A stretch of 21,088 nucleotides of DNA from Bacteroidales bacterium (GCA_029934875.1 JAOZLK010000009.1:1-21088), one strand, 5' to 3'. Shown: positions 1-7,713, numbered from the stretch's first letter. A program made the numbers and translations. The notes: generated from the letters alone by a model not told the origin.

Positions 1-469
1 CCTCATCCTCTTCCCCCAGGGGCTTTGCCTTGGGCACCGCCCTGAAATAGAAGTGTGAGCGGTACTCGCCTTCATCAAGTTGACTCCTTCGGGTAACCTC
101 AATCTTAACAACCTGGGCCTCATTGGGAGCCAGGGTAACTGAGCGCGGAAAAAATCTGACAAACTTATCGGCAAAACGCTGACCCGAATCCGGTTCGCTT
201 ATTGTTTCAAAGCCACCCATCTCTGTCATCCTGATTTGCACCAGCGATATTGCATATGTTGCGCTGTCCAGTCCGGAGTTGGCAAGGTTCAGATCCACGG
301 ATCGCCTGGATCCGTCGAATACAACCCTGCGGGGGGTTATCAGTAAATTTCCCTGGGCAAAAAGACCTGTTGATTGAAGGACTATAATACCCATCACCAT
401 CAGGCCCGAGATTAATCCAAACCTTCTCCGGGAGCTTATCTGATAAATTGCTTGTCTGTTTTCTGACAT
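1..469 (-). CDS. PapD-like periplasmic pilus chaperone, N-terminal part (cut by window edge)
   Basis: The frame opens with ATG at 469 and stays open for 156 codons to the left edge, so the C-terminus is missing. The protein begins with a signal peptide (hydrophobic stretch at about residues 18-38 ending LFAQG). It continues with an immunoglobulin-like beta pattern: LLITPRRVVFDG, then NLANSGLDSATYAISLV, then FFPRSVTLAPNEAQVVKIEV, then GEYRSHFYFRAVP. This is the layout of the N-terminal domain of fimbrial chaperones, including the PRxVxLxPNExQ-type segment that precedes the subunit-binding G1 strand. It follows two DUF4402 genes by 26 nt. DUF4402 proteins often sit beside such chaperones, so it probably escorts them across the periplasm. 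An outer-membrane usher would be expected further left but is not in the window. The family assignment is from pattern only. Confidence 0.7.
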   Translation of the reverse strand, partial: MSENRQAIYQISSRRRFGLISGLMVMGIIVLQSTGLFAQGNLLITPRRVVFDGSRRSVDLNLANSGLDSATYAISLVQIRMTEMGGFETISEPDSGQRFADKFVRFFPRSVTLAPNEAQVVKIEVTRRSQLDEGEYRSHFYFRAVPKAKPLGEEDE

Positions 470-495
470 GGTTCGTGTTATTGTATTAAGCCCTT

Positions 496-1026
496 CTAAT
501 TAAAATCAAAAGTTACCTTGTAGGAACCCTTGTAAATCCCTACGGGATTATCTTTTAGGGTACCCACCTTCAAAGTGGCTCCCACATTTACAACCTGAAA
601 TCCATTCTGCAATAATCCGGTTCCTATTCCAGGTGCAGGTGTGGATAGCCAGTTCTCAACGCTCATGGTCTGGGCACTCCTGGTATTGGTAATCAGAATA
701 GGACCGCTGGGAAGTGAGATAGAATAAATGGCATCAACATCCCCTGAAATATAAAAACTGGCTGCATTTTGAAGTCCGGAACCAGCATAAACGCTCCCCA
801 GGACAGATATATAATTCTCAGGAGAGAGAATGATTTCGCCTCCCTGCGGACCGGGAGAGAATTTACCGAAATTCATCTGTGCAGTTTCACTGGCTGAAAA
901 CACAGGAATAATCTCGGCAAAAATATCTCCGGCAGCAGAAGCAGGTGCAATGGCCTGTCCATAGAGGCCACTTCCTGCACCTATAAATACAAAAATCAGG
1001 CTAATATATATATAGACCCTCTTCAT
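496..1026 (-). CDS. DUF4402 domain secreted protein (candidate fibre subunit)
   Basis: A 176-residue protein with a signal peptide (MKRVYIYISLIFVFIGAG..., probable cleavage near LYGQ-A). The rest is one DUF4402-type beta-rich domain. Seen directly are MNFGKFSP (about residues 51-58), EIILSPENY, a central AASFYISGDVDAIYSISLP segment, TMSVENWLSTP, the near-C-terminal VNVGATLKVG and the terminal YKGSYKVTFDFN strand. Length is typical for the family. DUF4402 proteins are found in Bacteroidota and in Alphaproteobacteria, often beside chaperone or usher genes, which suggests a surface fibre or adhesin subunit; no biochemical role is firmly established. It lies 74 nt downstream of a second DUF4402 gene and 26 nt upstream of the chaperone. 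No clear Shine-Dalgarno sequence precedes the ATG, as is common in this phylum. Confidence 0.78.
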   Translation of the reverse strand: MKRVYIYISLIFVFIGAGSGLYGQAIAPASAAGDIFAEIIPVFSASETAQMNFGKFSPGPQGGEIILSPENYISVLGSVYAGSGLQNAASFYISGDVDAIYSISLPSGPILITNTRSAQTMSVENWLSTPAPGIGTGLLQNGFQVVNVGATLKVGTLKDNPVGIYKGSYKVTFDFN

Positions 1027-1100
1027 TGCGGTAGCTTCATAAACAGCACAAAGGCCGTTCAGGTTTATCCCCTCAATAGGGAACCAAATCGTAAAGGACC

Positions 1101-1613
1101 CTAGTTATAATTTACAGTAACCGTAAATGGCGTACCTGAAATATAGGTGCCTGAGGCCTGGCCTGCTGCAACATTCAGGGTCGCTCCAACTGAAAGGGTC
1201 TGGGCTCCTGTTCCGTCAAGTGTCCCTGAAGGGGTCGGTGTACTTGTCCAGGTATCCACAGTCATGTCATTTCCTCCACTGGAAATAGTTGTGGCAGCAA
1301 CCGGCAATGTAATGGAGTAGGTAAAGCTTGCCGTTCCTGTTACATTAAAAGATGCTGCTGTAACGGTTGCAGTTATAGCTGGGAGAGTGACTCCTCCTGT
1401 CACTGAACGAGCGCCCGCAGGATCAAGTACAACAGTTCCCGGTGTGGCACTGACAGCCACATTACCAAAATCCATATCAGTATTATTGGCAATGGCAATG
1501 GGTGTAACAATGGTCGCCGAAGCGCTTGCCGTAGCACTGACCTGGGCCTGAACACTAAGGGACAGAGCCATAAGTACGGCCGAAATCAAAAATGCATTAA
1601 CTAATCGTTTCAT
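1101..1613 (-). CDS. DUF4402 domain secreted protein (candidate major fibre subunit)
   Basis: A 170-residue protein read from ATG at 1613. The frame is open further upstream to 1748, but that stretch is not signal-like, whereas MKRLVNAFLISAVLMALS...VQA is a classic signal peptide (cleavage near VQA-Q). The mature part is very rich in Ala, Thr, Ser and Val and shows the DUF4402 pattern: ATIVTPIAIANNTDMDFGNV, GTVVLDPAGAR, AASFNVTGTASFTYSITLP, MTVDTWTSTP, LSVGATLNVAAGQ, and a final FTVTVNYN strand. It is a diverged paralogue of the DUF4402 protein encoded just downstream, sharing the DMDFG/QMNFG and VGATL landmarks. As the first gene of the group, with a TATATTTG promoter element about 120 nt upstream, it is probably the most highly expressed and could be the main structural subunit (inference). 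Confidence 0.8.
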   Translation of the reverse strand: MKRLVNAFLISAVLMALSLSVQAQVSATASASATIVTPIAIANNTDMDFGNVAVSATPGTVVLDPAGARSVTGGVTLPAITATVTAASFNVTGTASFTYSITLPVAATTISSGGNDMTVDTWTSTPTPSGTLDGTGAQTLSVGATLNVAAGQASGTYISGTPFTVTVNYN

Positions 1614-1731
1614 AATAATAAATTTAGAGTTTGTGAAAATATCGTTCGGACTGATCTCCATGACTTCGCTTTCCCAAAAGCAATCAGCCAGTACAATAAC
1701 TTCAAATAAATGTATGAACGGGTAACTAATG

Positions 1732-1739
1732 CAAATATA
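1732..1739 (-). promoter_or_regulatory. Candidate Bacteroidota -7 promoter element (TATATTTG) for the DUF4402 group
   Basis: Read on the minus strand this is TATATTTG, matching the TAnnTTTG -7 consensus of the Bacteroidota housekeeping sigma factor. It lies about 119 nt upstream of the DUF4402 start at 1613. No convincing -33 TTTG is present at the usual 19-21 nt spacing, so the call rests on one element only. Confidence 0.4.
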
Positions 1740-1791
1740 ATTCATCAACAGCTGGTTCTTTGGAATGAATCTATGGAAAAACGAGAACTTG

Positions 1792-1980
1792 CTAACAATT
1801 TGCGAAAATATTCAATAAACCCTGAGCAAAGTGCGTAGCTTTTGGCCGAATCAGGCCTTTACCCATAAGTCTTGATTCGATGATACTTCGCATCAGGATA
1901 TTTACAGCCAGGTAAACAATGCCGGTCCAGATAAAGTCATCGGCATATCCTTAAATCTGAAAGGGATGTTCGGGGGGGTA
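1792..1980 (-). pseudogene. Possible degraded C-terminal fragment of a small membrane protein
   Basis: From 1614 to 2001 (388 nt) there is no intact gene. Within it, minus-strand codons 1950-1795 read GYADDFIWTGIVYLAVNIL, then MRSIIESRLMGKGLIRPK, then ATHFAQGLLNIFANC and a stop at 1792-1794. That looks coding: a hydrophobic helix followed by a basic segment. A stop lies directly upstream in the same frame and there is no start codon before the internal Met. The neighbouring frame just upstream reads PNIPFRFK, as if one base had shifted the frame near 1950. PNIPF..GYADD is loosely like the P-D-x-I-P-x-x-G-x-x-D-D segment of DUF1232 (YkvA-like) proteins. The similarity is weak and the stretch could be chance. 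Confidence 0.25.
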
Positions 1981-2001
1981 CTCCAAGCAAGGCTTACCGT
2001 T

Positions 2002-3078
2002 TCACGGTTTGAGGACCGCTTCCTTAAACTCTTTAACCAAAGACTCCATTGTTTCTTGAACAGAAACAATTTTCGTAGCTCGGTATGCATTCGATCCGGC
2101 AAAAGCATAGCCATTAAAGAAATTGCCCTTCCTTCCATTTATCAGGGCAGCTACAATGCAATACGGCGTGGTTTTGATATCGCAGGTGCTCAAACAGTGA
2201 TAAGGACATTTTACAGGACGCTTCTCCCCGGCTCTTATTTTTAGGATAAAATCATTTCTGATAGCCCGTCCTGGCATTCCAACCGGACTGTTAATGATTT
2301 CCATATCTTCCTCTGTAGAATCAATATAGGTCTGCTTGAATTTCGATGAAGCATCACACTCTTCGGTGGTAACAAAACGCGTTCCCATCTGAACACCTGA
2401 TGCACCAAGATCCATAATCTTCTTAATGTCTTCGCCTGTATATATTCCGCCTGCAGCAATTACCGGGATTTCAGTCTCGTAGGTCTCTTCAAAATACTTC
2501 ACCTGCGCCAATACATCAGGCAATAGTTTTTCGAGCGCAAAATCGGGGTTGTCAAGCTGCTGTCTTTTAAATCCCAGATGTCCCCCGGCTTTTGGTCCTT
2601 CAACAACAATTGCATCAGGGAGATAATCATATTGGTCTTTCCACTTAGAGCATAATATTTTTGCTGCCCTTCCCGACGAAACTATCGGAACAAGCTTTGT
2701 TTTCGATCCTTTGCTCAGGTGTTGAGGCAAGCTTAAAGGAAGCCCGGCCCCCGCAATAATAATATCTATACCAGCTGAAATAGAAGCTTTTACCAGGTCG
2801 TCAAAATTTGTAAGTGCAACCATAATGTTTACACCCAGTACACCCCTGGTCAATGCTCTTGCCTTTTGTATCTGGCTCTTTAATGCCCTTATGTTTGCTT
2901 CCTTAAAATTTTTCGCACCATCAGGCTCAAACATACCAAGCCCTGCCAGGGCGATAACCCCAACTCCACCTGCGTTCGCAACTGCTGCTGCTAATCCTGA
3001 CATGGAAACACCAATGCCCATCCCTCCCTGAATGATTGGTAATTCTACTGTCAGATCCCCTATCTGCAATCCCCTCAT
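2002..3078 (-). CDS. Nitronate monooxygenase-family FMN protein
   Basis: A 358-residue TIM-barrel flavoprotein of the nitronate monooxygenase (2-nitropropane dioxygenase) family, which also includes FabK-type enoyl-ACP reductases. Seen directly: IIQGGMGIGVSMSGLAAAVA (residues 15-34), the LGVNIMVA strand (about 81-88), VEGPKAGGHLGF with His167 in the GGHLG motif near the flavin, and the phosphate-binding IPVIAAGGIYTGEDI with ASGVQMGTRFV (about 204-235). The C-terminus has Cys291, Cys295, Cys299 and Cys307 followed by NGYAFAGSNAYRA. Enzymes of this group oxidise nitronates or act on related substrates using FMN, in the cytoplasm. The physiological substrate cannot be told from sequence. It stands alone: 192 nt separate it from the upstream pseudogene and 388 nt from the next gene. 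The ATG at 3078 gives a normal family N-terminus. Confidence 0.85.
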   Translation of the reverse strand: MRGLQIGDLTVELPIIQGGMGIGVSMSGLAAAVANAGGVGVIALAGLGMFEPDGAKNFKEANIRALKSQIQKARALTRGVLGVNIMVALTNFDDLVKASISAGIDIIIAGAGLPLSLPQHLSKGSKTKLVPIVSSGRAAKILCSKWKDQYDYLPDAIVVEGPKAGGHLGFKRQQLDNPDFALEKLLPDVLAQVKYFEETYETEIPVIAAGGIYTGEDIKKIMDLGASGVQMGTRFVTTEECDASSKFKQTYIDSTEEDMEIINSPVGMPGRAIRNDFILKIRAGEKRPVKCPYHCLSTCDIKTTPYCIVAALINGRKGNFFNGYAFAGSNAYRATKIVSVQETMESLVKEFKEAVLKP

Positions 3079-3177
3079 CTCTCTATATTTTTAAAACAAG
3101 GTGTAATATTACGCTAATATCTGAATTATCATATATACATATAACTTTTTAGCATATCATTTGTGAAAATCAAACTC

Positions 3178-3185
3178 CAAAAATA
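3178..3185 (-). promoter_or_regulatory. Candidate -7 promoter element (TATTTTTG) for the nitronate monooxygenase-like gene
   Basis: On the minus strand this reads TATTTTTG, fitting TAnnTTTG, about 100 nt upstream of the start at 3078 in the AT-rich gap 3079-3270. No -33 element at the proper spacing is evident. In AT-rich DNA such matches arise by chance, so this is weak. Confidence 0.28.
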
Positions 3186-3207
3186 CGAACAAGTATCTTT
3201 GATGCAG

Positions 3208-3227
3208 GAAAACAAAGTGGTGTTTTC
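3208..3227 (-). terminator. Weak hairpin between the pseudogene and the next gene
   Basis: A 7-bp inverted repeat (GAAAACA / TGTTTTC) with a 6-nt loop lies 44 nt past the stop of the reading frame ending at 3271. The stem is mostly A:T and there is no strong T run after it, so terminator activity is doubtful. Confidence 0.22.
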
Positions 3228-3270
3228 AATCTCTCATGTTGCAGCTGATGGATATACCTATTAGAAGCTA

Positions 3271-3723
3271 TTAAATGCGTTTTTTAATCTTAAAACTGTT
3301 CTGCATAAACGATGTTACCAATTCAGGTGAGATGTATAAACTGCCACCAGATTGGGTGTATTCCTGAGGAATATAGGTGGGAATTTCATCCATTCCGTTT
3401 TCCGTGGTAAGTGCCTGCCATCCATTGGTCCTGATATGAACAGGCATCTCCCTGACAACCCTGTCATTTAAAACCAATTTTGAATTAAAATATCCAGGAT
3501 AGTAATAAATACTTGTATGCACCGATTCGAGGTATATGAGAAACTGGTCGGTCACAGTGCCCCAACCATTCCCAAAGGGCCGTGAGGTCATTGAGTCAGA
3601 TTTACCCGGTGATGAATCCGAATGGAACCCATAATGAAACAGCCCAACGGTCGTTGTTCGCTGGAAAACACCTCCTTCCAGGTTCCCCTGAAGCAGGGTG
3701 ATAACGAACAGGGAAATCGAGTA
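3271..3723 (-). pseudogene. Remnant of a Bacteroidota protein with an HTSIYYYPGYF motif; start lost, probably truncated
   Basis: The frame is open for 150 codons from just after a TAA at 3724-3726 to the stop at 3271, but the first ATG is at 3591, 44 codons in. Before it there is no ATG, GTG or TTG, although the codons look protein-like (hydrophobic SISLFVITLL, then GLFHYGFHSDSSPG). The core reads HTSIYYYPGYFNSKLVLNDRVVREMPVHIRTNGW. From memory this resembles a conserved beta-sandwich (PKD-like) segment of large uncharacterised Bacteroidota proteins in which YYYPGYF is followed by AKLVV, VxEH and a GW, with a further C-terminal domain; here the protein stops soon after ISPELVTSF. It starts 5 nt after the alpha-mannosidase stop codon, so it may still be transcribed. 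A real 106-residue protein starting at 3591 (3271-3591) is the alternative. Confidence 0.5.
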
Positions 3724-3728
3724 TTAAA

Positions 3729-6203
3729 CTAGTATTCTATCTTGTACATCACCATATCATAAGGCTCATAAACATCTCTGATGCTGTTCTCTTCAGGGCT
3801 CAATTCTTCCGCTTCATCCGAGTTGCAGGAGAATTTAAATACTCTTTTCAAAGGGAAAGCAAATTCCAGTTTCGTTTCAATTTTCCTGCCCCCTGGTTCA
3901 TAAGCTCTTACTATCAAACCTTGATGATTTTGTCTTACGGACGATATAACAATATCCCTGGCTTCTTTTGGCAGCATACTTATATTATCAATTTCACCTC
4001 TACCCTCCATCGGCAGGTATTGTAATGGACGATTAAACTCAATGCCCTTTCTAACTGCTTCCCCTGTATTCTGAACGCCCATCAGGATCGCATAGCTGAA
4101 AGAATGGTCCCCTCTTTCCCATGCCAAGGACTCTTTATAAAATCTCAGACGGGCCTTTCGATGACTTTTCCGGTTCAGGGCTCCGTGGCCAAGCAGGTTA
4201 CCTTCAGTGGCAAAATCCCTTAAAAAGAGATGATGTACCGGATATGCAGGAAATTCCACAATGTGTAATTTCTTTCTCAGGTAGATACTGGCTTGCATCA
4301 GGGATCGGAAAACCAAAGAACTATTTTTAAGTACCCACCTCACACCAAACCAGGAAAACATTGACACACTTCGCAGCAACATCAGGCTCCCTTTACCTTC
4401 CTCCAGCAAATACCCGGGAATTCCTTTATTGATGATTGCCGCGCTATAGTTCTTTCCTTTAAACAAAGTAAAATTCTGAACAGGATGGATACCTTCTGAT
4501 ACCTTTTCGGTGTGGAAGACATTTTCAGTGATCCATTCACCTTCAAATGTGAATGGAAATTCCATATCGATCCGTTTGTCTTTCCCCTCAAATGCAATGT
4601 CTGTTTTAAAATTTATCTGCTTACTGTTTACAGGCAGCATAATCTCTTTTCTTACAGAAACAAATCGATTTTCCTCCTGTAGCGTAATTACAGCACTAAA
4701 TTCACTCTCCTTCCTGATAGAAAAGTCTTTAAATCTTACCGGGTATTTTTTTCCTGAAGTCCGCGTAACCCAAAGGTTGCCCACGTCATCGACAATGGAG
4801 GTTTTATTGCACCCATTCATAATGGGGTGAAAATCTTTCTCTTTATCAAAAACGGAGATATTCCCGTTCTTTTCGTTGATTTCAATTCTAAGGAAGCGGT
4901 TTTCTATACTCGTCTTTTCAACAATCAGAAAATCATCAGAAGAACCATTCTTTTCAATACGCTGTAGCGAAAGGGGGCTCGCCCGGACAAGCATTTCTTT
5001 TCCATCTGAACAAATAATTTCTTCCCTCTCCCAATTCAGACCATTAAATACAAAGTTTCTGTTCCCCTTCACAATGCCATTTAAAAAGTCAATAACTTTC
5101 TCCCTGGCCTGTTGTTGCAAGATCTCAGCATTTTCGTAGCGGGACAGGGTCTTTCTGTATACTCTATCGGTACCTGTACCTGCAATGGTATCGTGAGAAT
5201 CGCCTTTTAATACTTCCCACCAGGCTTCTTTTAATTCTTTTCCAGAAGTTTTATATCCATGAATGCCGGCAAGAGAAATTAATTTTTCCAGCTCAAGAAG
5301 GTCATTGGCATTCTTTCTGGCAGTCTGTTTCACCTTTTCTCTTGAAGTAAAGTACCCGTCAAACACATGAGGGAAAAGTCCCGTGTAATCCGGTATAGTG
5401 AAATGTTCAACCATCTGGAAGTACCTGGAAGGTAGGGTAAACTCCAGTTTCACATCTTTAGTTTCATTCCACAGCTTAACGAAATCCATCCAAACTTCAT
5501 TGGGAATGGTAAAATCACCACCCATAGGAACCATTAACCAGGGTACGGTTGAGCGTTCACCTTCGAATTCAAGGCGTGACTCCATTTCCCTGAAGAATCG
5601 TTTAAGCTGCCTTTTCTTTGCTTTTTCATTTTGTATCTTCCCCGGTAAAAATCCCTCGTAACTGGCCGCCCACCAGTACGTGGTTAGTTTACTCTTACCT
5701 GACGGATCATGCCAGTTAAACAAAGTTGGATGCATGCTGTCGAAAGGTTGAACACCCCGTGCAAAAACAAAATTCTTGAACCCTAAAGGAGCCAGGATCT
5801 GCGGCATTCTTGCCGGGTGGGCAAACTCATCAATCTCCCAGGCAACCTGGGCCTGAATTCCAAATACTTCCTTCAGCCATGCCTGCCCTTCTTCAAACTG
5901 TCTGATGAGCGCTTCACCGACAGGCAGAACCTCATCAGGAGCAACAATATTACCCCCGACGATCTCCACCCTGCCCCGGTCAATAAAACTCTTTATTCTT
6001 TCAATACCATCTTTACGTTTCTCAATATATTTCTTTAAGGGAAGAACCGTATCAATCACATAGGTAAATTCAGGATAATTATCAAGCATATTAAATGCCT
6101 CATCCATAATTGCCAGGGTATCCAGCTCATGAAAAGGTTCTTCCTTCCACCACTCAAAATCGAAGTGAAAGTGCGGGACCAGGTATATTTTTTCTATTTT
6201 CAT
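3729..6203 (-). CDS. GH38 alpha-mannosidase, no signal peptide
   Basis: An 824-residue glycoside hydrolase of family 38, retaining zinc enzymes that remove alpha-linked mannose. The expected active-site residues are all visible: His13 and Asp15 in PHFHFDFEWW, the nucleophile and zinc ligand Asp125 in WEIDEFAHP, and His337-Asp338 in KGDSHDTIAGTGTDRVY. After the catalytic domain (about 1-260) and three-helix region (to about 370) come the C-terminal beta domains. The length is near the lower end for the family. The protein starts directly at the catalytic strand (MKIEKIYLVPHFHFD), with no signal peptide or lipobox, so it should be cytoplasmic; many Bacteroidota GH38 enzymes are exported. Its ATG overlaps the symporter stop codon (TAATG), and a GAGGT Shine-Dalgarno-like sequence sits inside the end of the symporter gene, so translation is probably coupled. 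Substrate linkage is unknown. Confidence 0.9.
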   Translation of the reverse strand: MKIEKIYLVPHFHFDFEWWKEEPFHELDTLAIMDEAFNMLDNYPEFTYVIDTVLPLKKYIEKRKDGIERIKSFIDRGRVEIVGGNIVAPDEVLPVGEALIRQFEEGQAWLKEVFGIQAQVAWEIDEFAHPARMPQILAPLGFKNFVFARGVQPFDSMHPTLFNWHDPSGKSKLTTYWWAASYEGFLPGKIQNEKAKKRQLKRFFREMESRLEFEGERSTVPWLMVPMGGDFTIPNEVWMDFVKLWNETKDVKLEFTLPSRYFQMVEHFTIPDYTGLFPHVFDGYFTSREKVKQTARKNANDLLELEKLISLAGIHGYKTSGKELKEAWWEVLKGDSHDTIAGTGTDRVYRKTLSRYENAEILQQQAREKVIDFLNGIVKGNRNFVFNGLNWEREEIICSDGKEMLVRASPLSLQRIEKNGSSDDFLIVEKTSIENRFLRIEINEKNGNISVFDKEKDFHPIMNGCNKTSIVDDVGNLWVTRTSGKKYPVRFKDFSIRKESEFSAVITLQEENRFVSVRKEIMLPVNSKQINFKTDIAFEGKDKRIDMEFPFTFEGEWITENVFHTEKVSEGIHPVQNFTLFKGKNYSAAIINKGIPGYLLEEGKGSLMLLRSVSMFSWFGVRWVLKNSSLVFRSLMQASIYLRKKLHIVEFPAYPVHHLFLRDFATEGNLLGHGALNRKSHRKARLRFYKESLAWERGDHSFSYAILMGVQNTGEAVRKGIEFNRPLQYLPMEGRGEIDNISMLPKEARDIVISSVRQNHQGLIVRAYEPGGRKIETKLEFAFPLKRVFKFSCNSDEAEELSPEENSIRDVYEPYDMVMYKIEY

Positions 6204-7597
6204 TAATTTACCTCAGTATTTGCTTTCCGCTCTTCAATGATTCTTTTAATCTCATCAAATCGTTCTTTTGTAATGGGCAGGAACTTAACAAACAGGGCCG
6301 AGATTAAAAAAAAGATGCCTGGACCGATACCCATGATCAGGCGTATTGCCGTAACTGCCGAGTCGGGCTGGACAACATCTGTTATTTGCGCACCGCCATT
6401 GGCTTCGATATAACCCCAGAAGCCCAGTAGAAGTGTTGCAATATTAATGGCAACAGCCGAAGCAACTTTATACAGGAACATGGTTATGCCATAAAAAGCT
6501 CCTTCCCTCCTGCTTCCATTTTTATATTCATCGACTTCAATAACGTCAGGGATAATAGATAGCGGTATCACCTGGGATGCAGAGATACCTACACCAGCGA
6601 GGGCACATAAGATCACCATAAAGGCCATATTGCCCACAGGTGCTACAAGGCAAATTAAAAAAGCAATGGCCAGGTAGATTGCTGCCACGATATAAGCCTT
6701 TTTCTTGCCCCATCTGCTTCCAAGCTTAATCCACATGGGTGCTGCAGCAATGGCTACCACCAGTGGTATGGCCATTAAAAGGAAGGTATAGTCTTCTGAA
6801 ATGTGAATGACATGTTTTAAAAAATAGATCAACATGACCTGGATCAGGTCAAAACCAATCATATTAAAAAGAAACATACCCAGAATCAGGCGAAACTCCA
6901 CCAGCTTCATTATGGAAGTAAAAGTCTTAAAGAAGCCCTCTTTGACTTTATGTGAGGCCTGCTGCACACGCTCTTTGGTGCCAAAGAAGGTTAAGAGTAA
7001 AGCAATAACGGTAATGCTGCCAAAAAAAGCACCCATGATGGGAAAGCTGGTTCTGTATGCATCCTTACCCGGATAAATAAGATCTACGACCACCATAATA
7101 CCGGCAGCAGCCACAAGGGTACCTGCAAATGAAAGCGCCATCCTGATTCCAGAAATTGACGTACGCTCGTCGTAGTTCTGGGATAATTCGGGCGTCATGG
7201 AGTTGTAGGGGATGGAAACTATGGTGAAAGCGGTGTTAAATAGGATGGTAATGGCTGTGTAGTAAATAAAAAGGCTCACCTCATTGTCAAATGGGACAAT
7301 CCACAACAGGGAAAAGATAATGCCGAATGGAAGGGCTCCAAACAGGATATAGGGCCGCCGCCTTCCAAAGCGGGTTTTCGTTCGGTCCGATATCATGCCC
7401 ATGGCATAGTCGGTAAGCGCATCCCACACCCTGGCAATGAGAAAAATGTAACCGGCCCATTCAGCAGGAAGCCCAGCCACATCGGTAAGAAAAAAGACAA
7501 AATAGAAGCCAATGGCCCCATAGCCAATCATCAAACCAAAATCGCCAAGTCCGTAGGCAAATTTCTCTCTTAAGGGTACAACAAATTGATCTTTCAT
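6203..7597 (-). CDS. GPH-family (MelB-like) sugar:cation symporter
   Basis: A 464-residue inner-membrane transporter with about 12 hydrophobic segments, of the glycoside-pentoside-hexuronide:cation symporter family (major facilitator fold). The diagnostic segment RVWDALTDYAMGMISDRT is at residues 56-73. Asp59 and Asp63 match the two cation-binding aspartates of MelB. It is followed by RFGRRRPYILFGALP, the loop 2-3 signature. The second half carries YKNGSRREGAFYGI, also typical of the family. It should import a sugar or glycoside with Na+ or H+. Its one-base overlap with the GH38 gene suggests an alpha-mannoside or mannose-containing oligosaccharide (inference from context). It is separated from the upstream susCD group by a strong terminator, so it probably has its own promoter in 7598-7710, where I see no TAnnTTTG match but do see a palindrome. 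Confidence 0.88.
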   Translation of the reverse strand: MKDQFVVPLREKFAYGLGDFGLMIGYGAIGFYFVFFLTDVAGLPAEWAGYIFLIARVWDALTDYAMGMISDRTKTRFGRRRPYILFGALPFGIIFSLLWIVPFDNEVSLFIYYTAITILFNTAFTIVSIPYNSMTPELSQNYDERTSISGIRMALSFAGTLVAAAGIMVVVDLIYPGKDAYRTSFPIMGAFFGSITVIALLLTFFGTKERVQQASHKVKEGFFKTFTSIMKLVEFRLILGMFLFNMIGFDLIQVMLIYFLKHVIHISEDYTFLLMAIPLVVAIAAAPMWIKLGSRWGKKKAYIVAAIYLAIAFLICLVAPVGNMAFMVILCALAGVGISASQVIPLSIIPDVIEVDEYKNGSRREGAFYGITMFLYKVASAVAINIATLLLGFWGYIEANGGAQITDVVQPDSAVTAIRLIMGIGPGIFFLISALFVKFLPITKERFDEIKRIIEERKANTEVN

Positions 7598-7662
7598 GCT
7601 CCAGTATGCTAACTAAGCGGATGTACTTATCCAGTTGCGCATGTTATAATCCGCAGTAACTA

Positions 7663-7680
7663 ACTGATTATCAAATCAGT
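7663..7680. promoter_or_regulatory. Palindrome ACTGATT-N4-AATCAGT, possible operator of the symporter/mannosidase operon
   Basis: A perfect 7-bp inverted repeat with a 4-nt spacer lies 66 nt upstream of the symporter start, between that gene and the terminator at 7714-7737. Its position suits a repressor or activator site, but it could also be a hairpin in the leader. No regulator gene is in the window. Confidence 0.35.
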
Positions 7681-7713
7681 GTTCAGTTTTTAGAAGAAAA
7701 TTGAATTTAAATA

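Noticed and set aside
1614..1748. N-terminal extension of the upstream DUF4402 gene to an ATG at 1748
   Set aside because: The extra 45 residues would precede a standard signal peptide and overlap the promoter-like element; the start at 1613 is better.
1773..1838. Short plus-strand ORF beginning MEKRELANNLRKY (21 codons)
   Set aside because: No ribosome-binding site, too short to judge, and opposite the possible minus-strand remnant, which reads more like protein.
1919..1946. Inverted repeat ATGCCG / CGGCAT after the nitronate monooxygenase-like gene
   Set aside because: Six-bp stem with a 16-nt loop and no T run; too weak to call a terminator.
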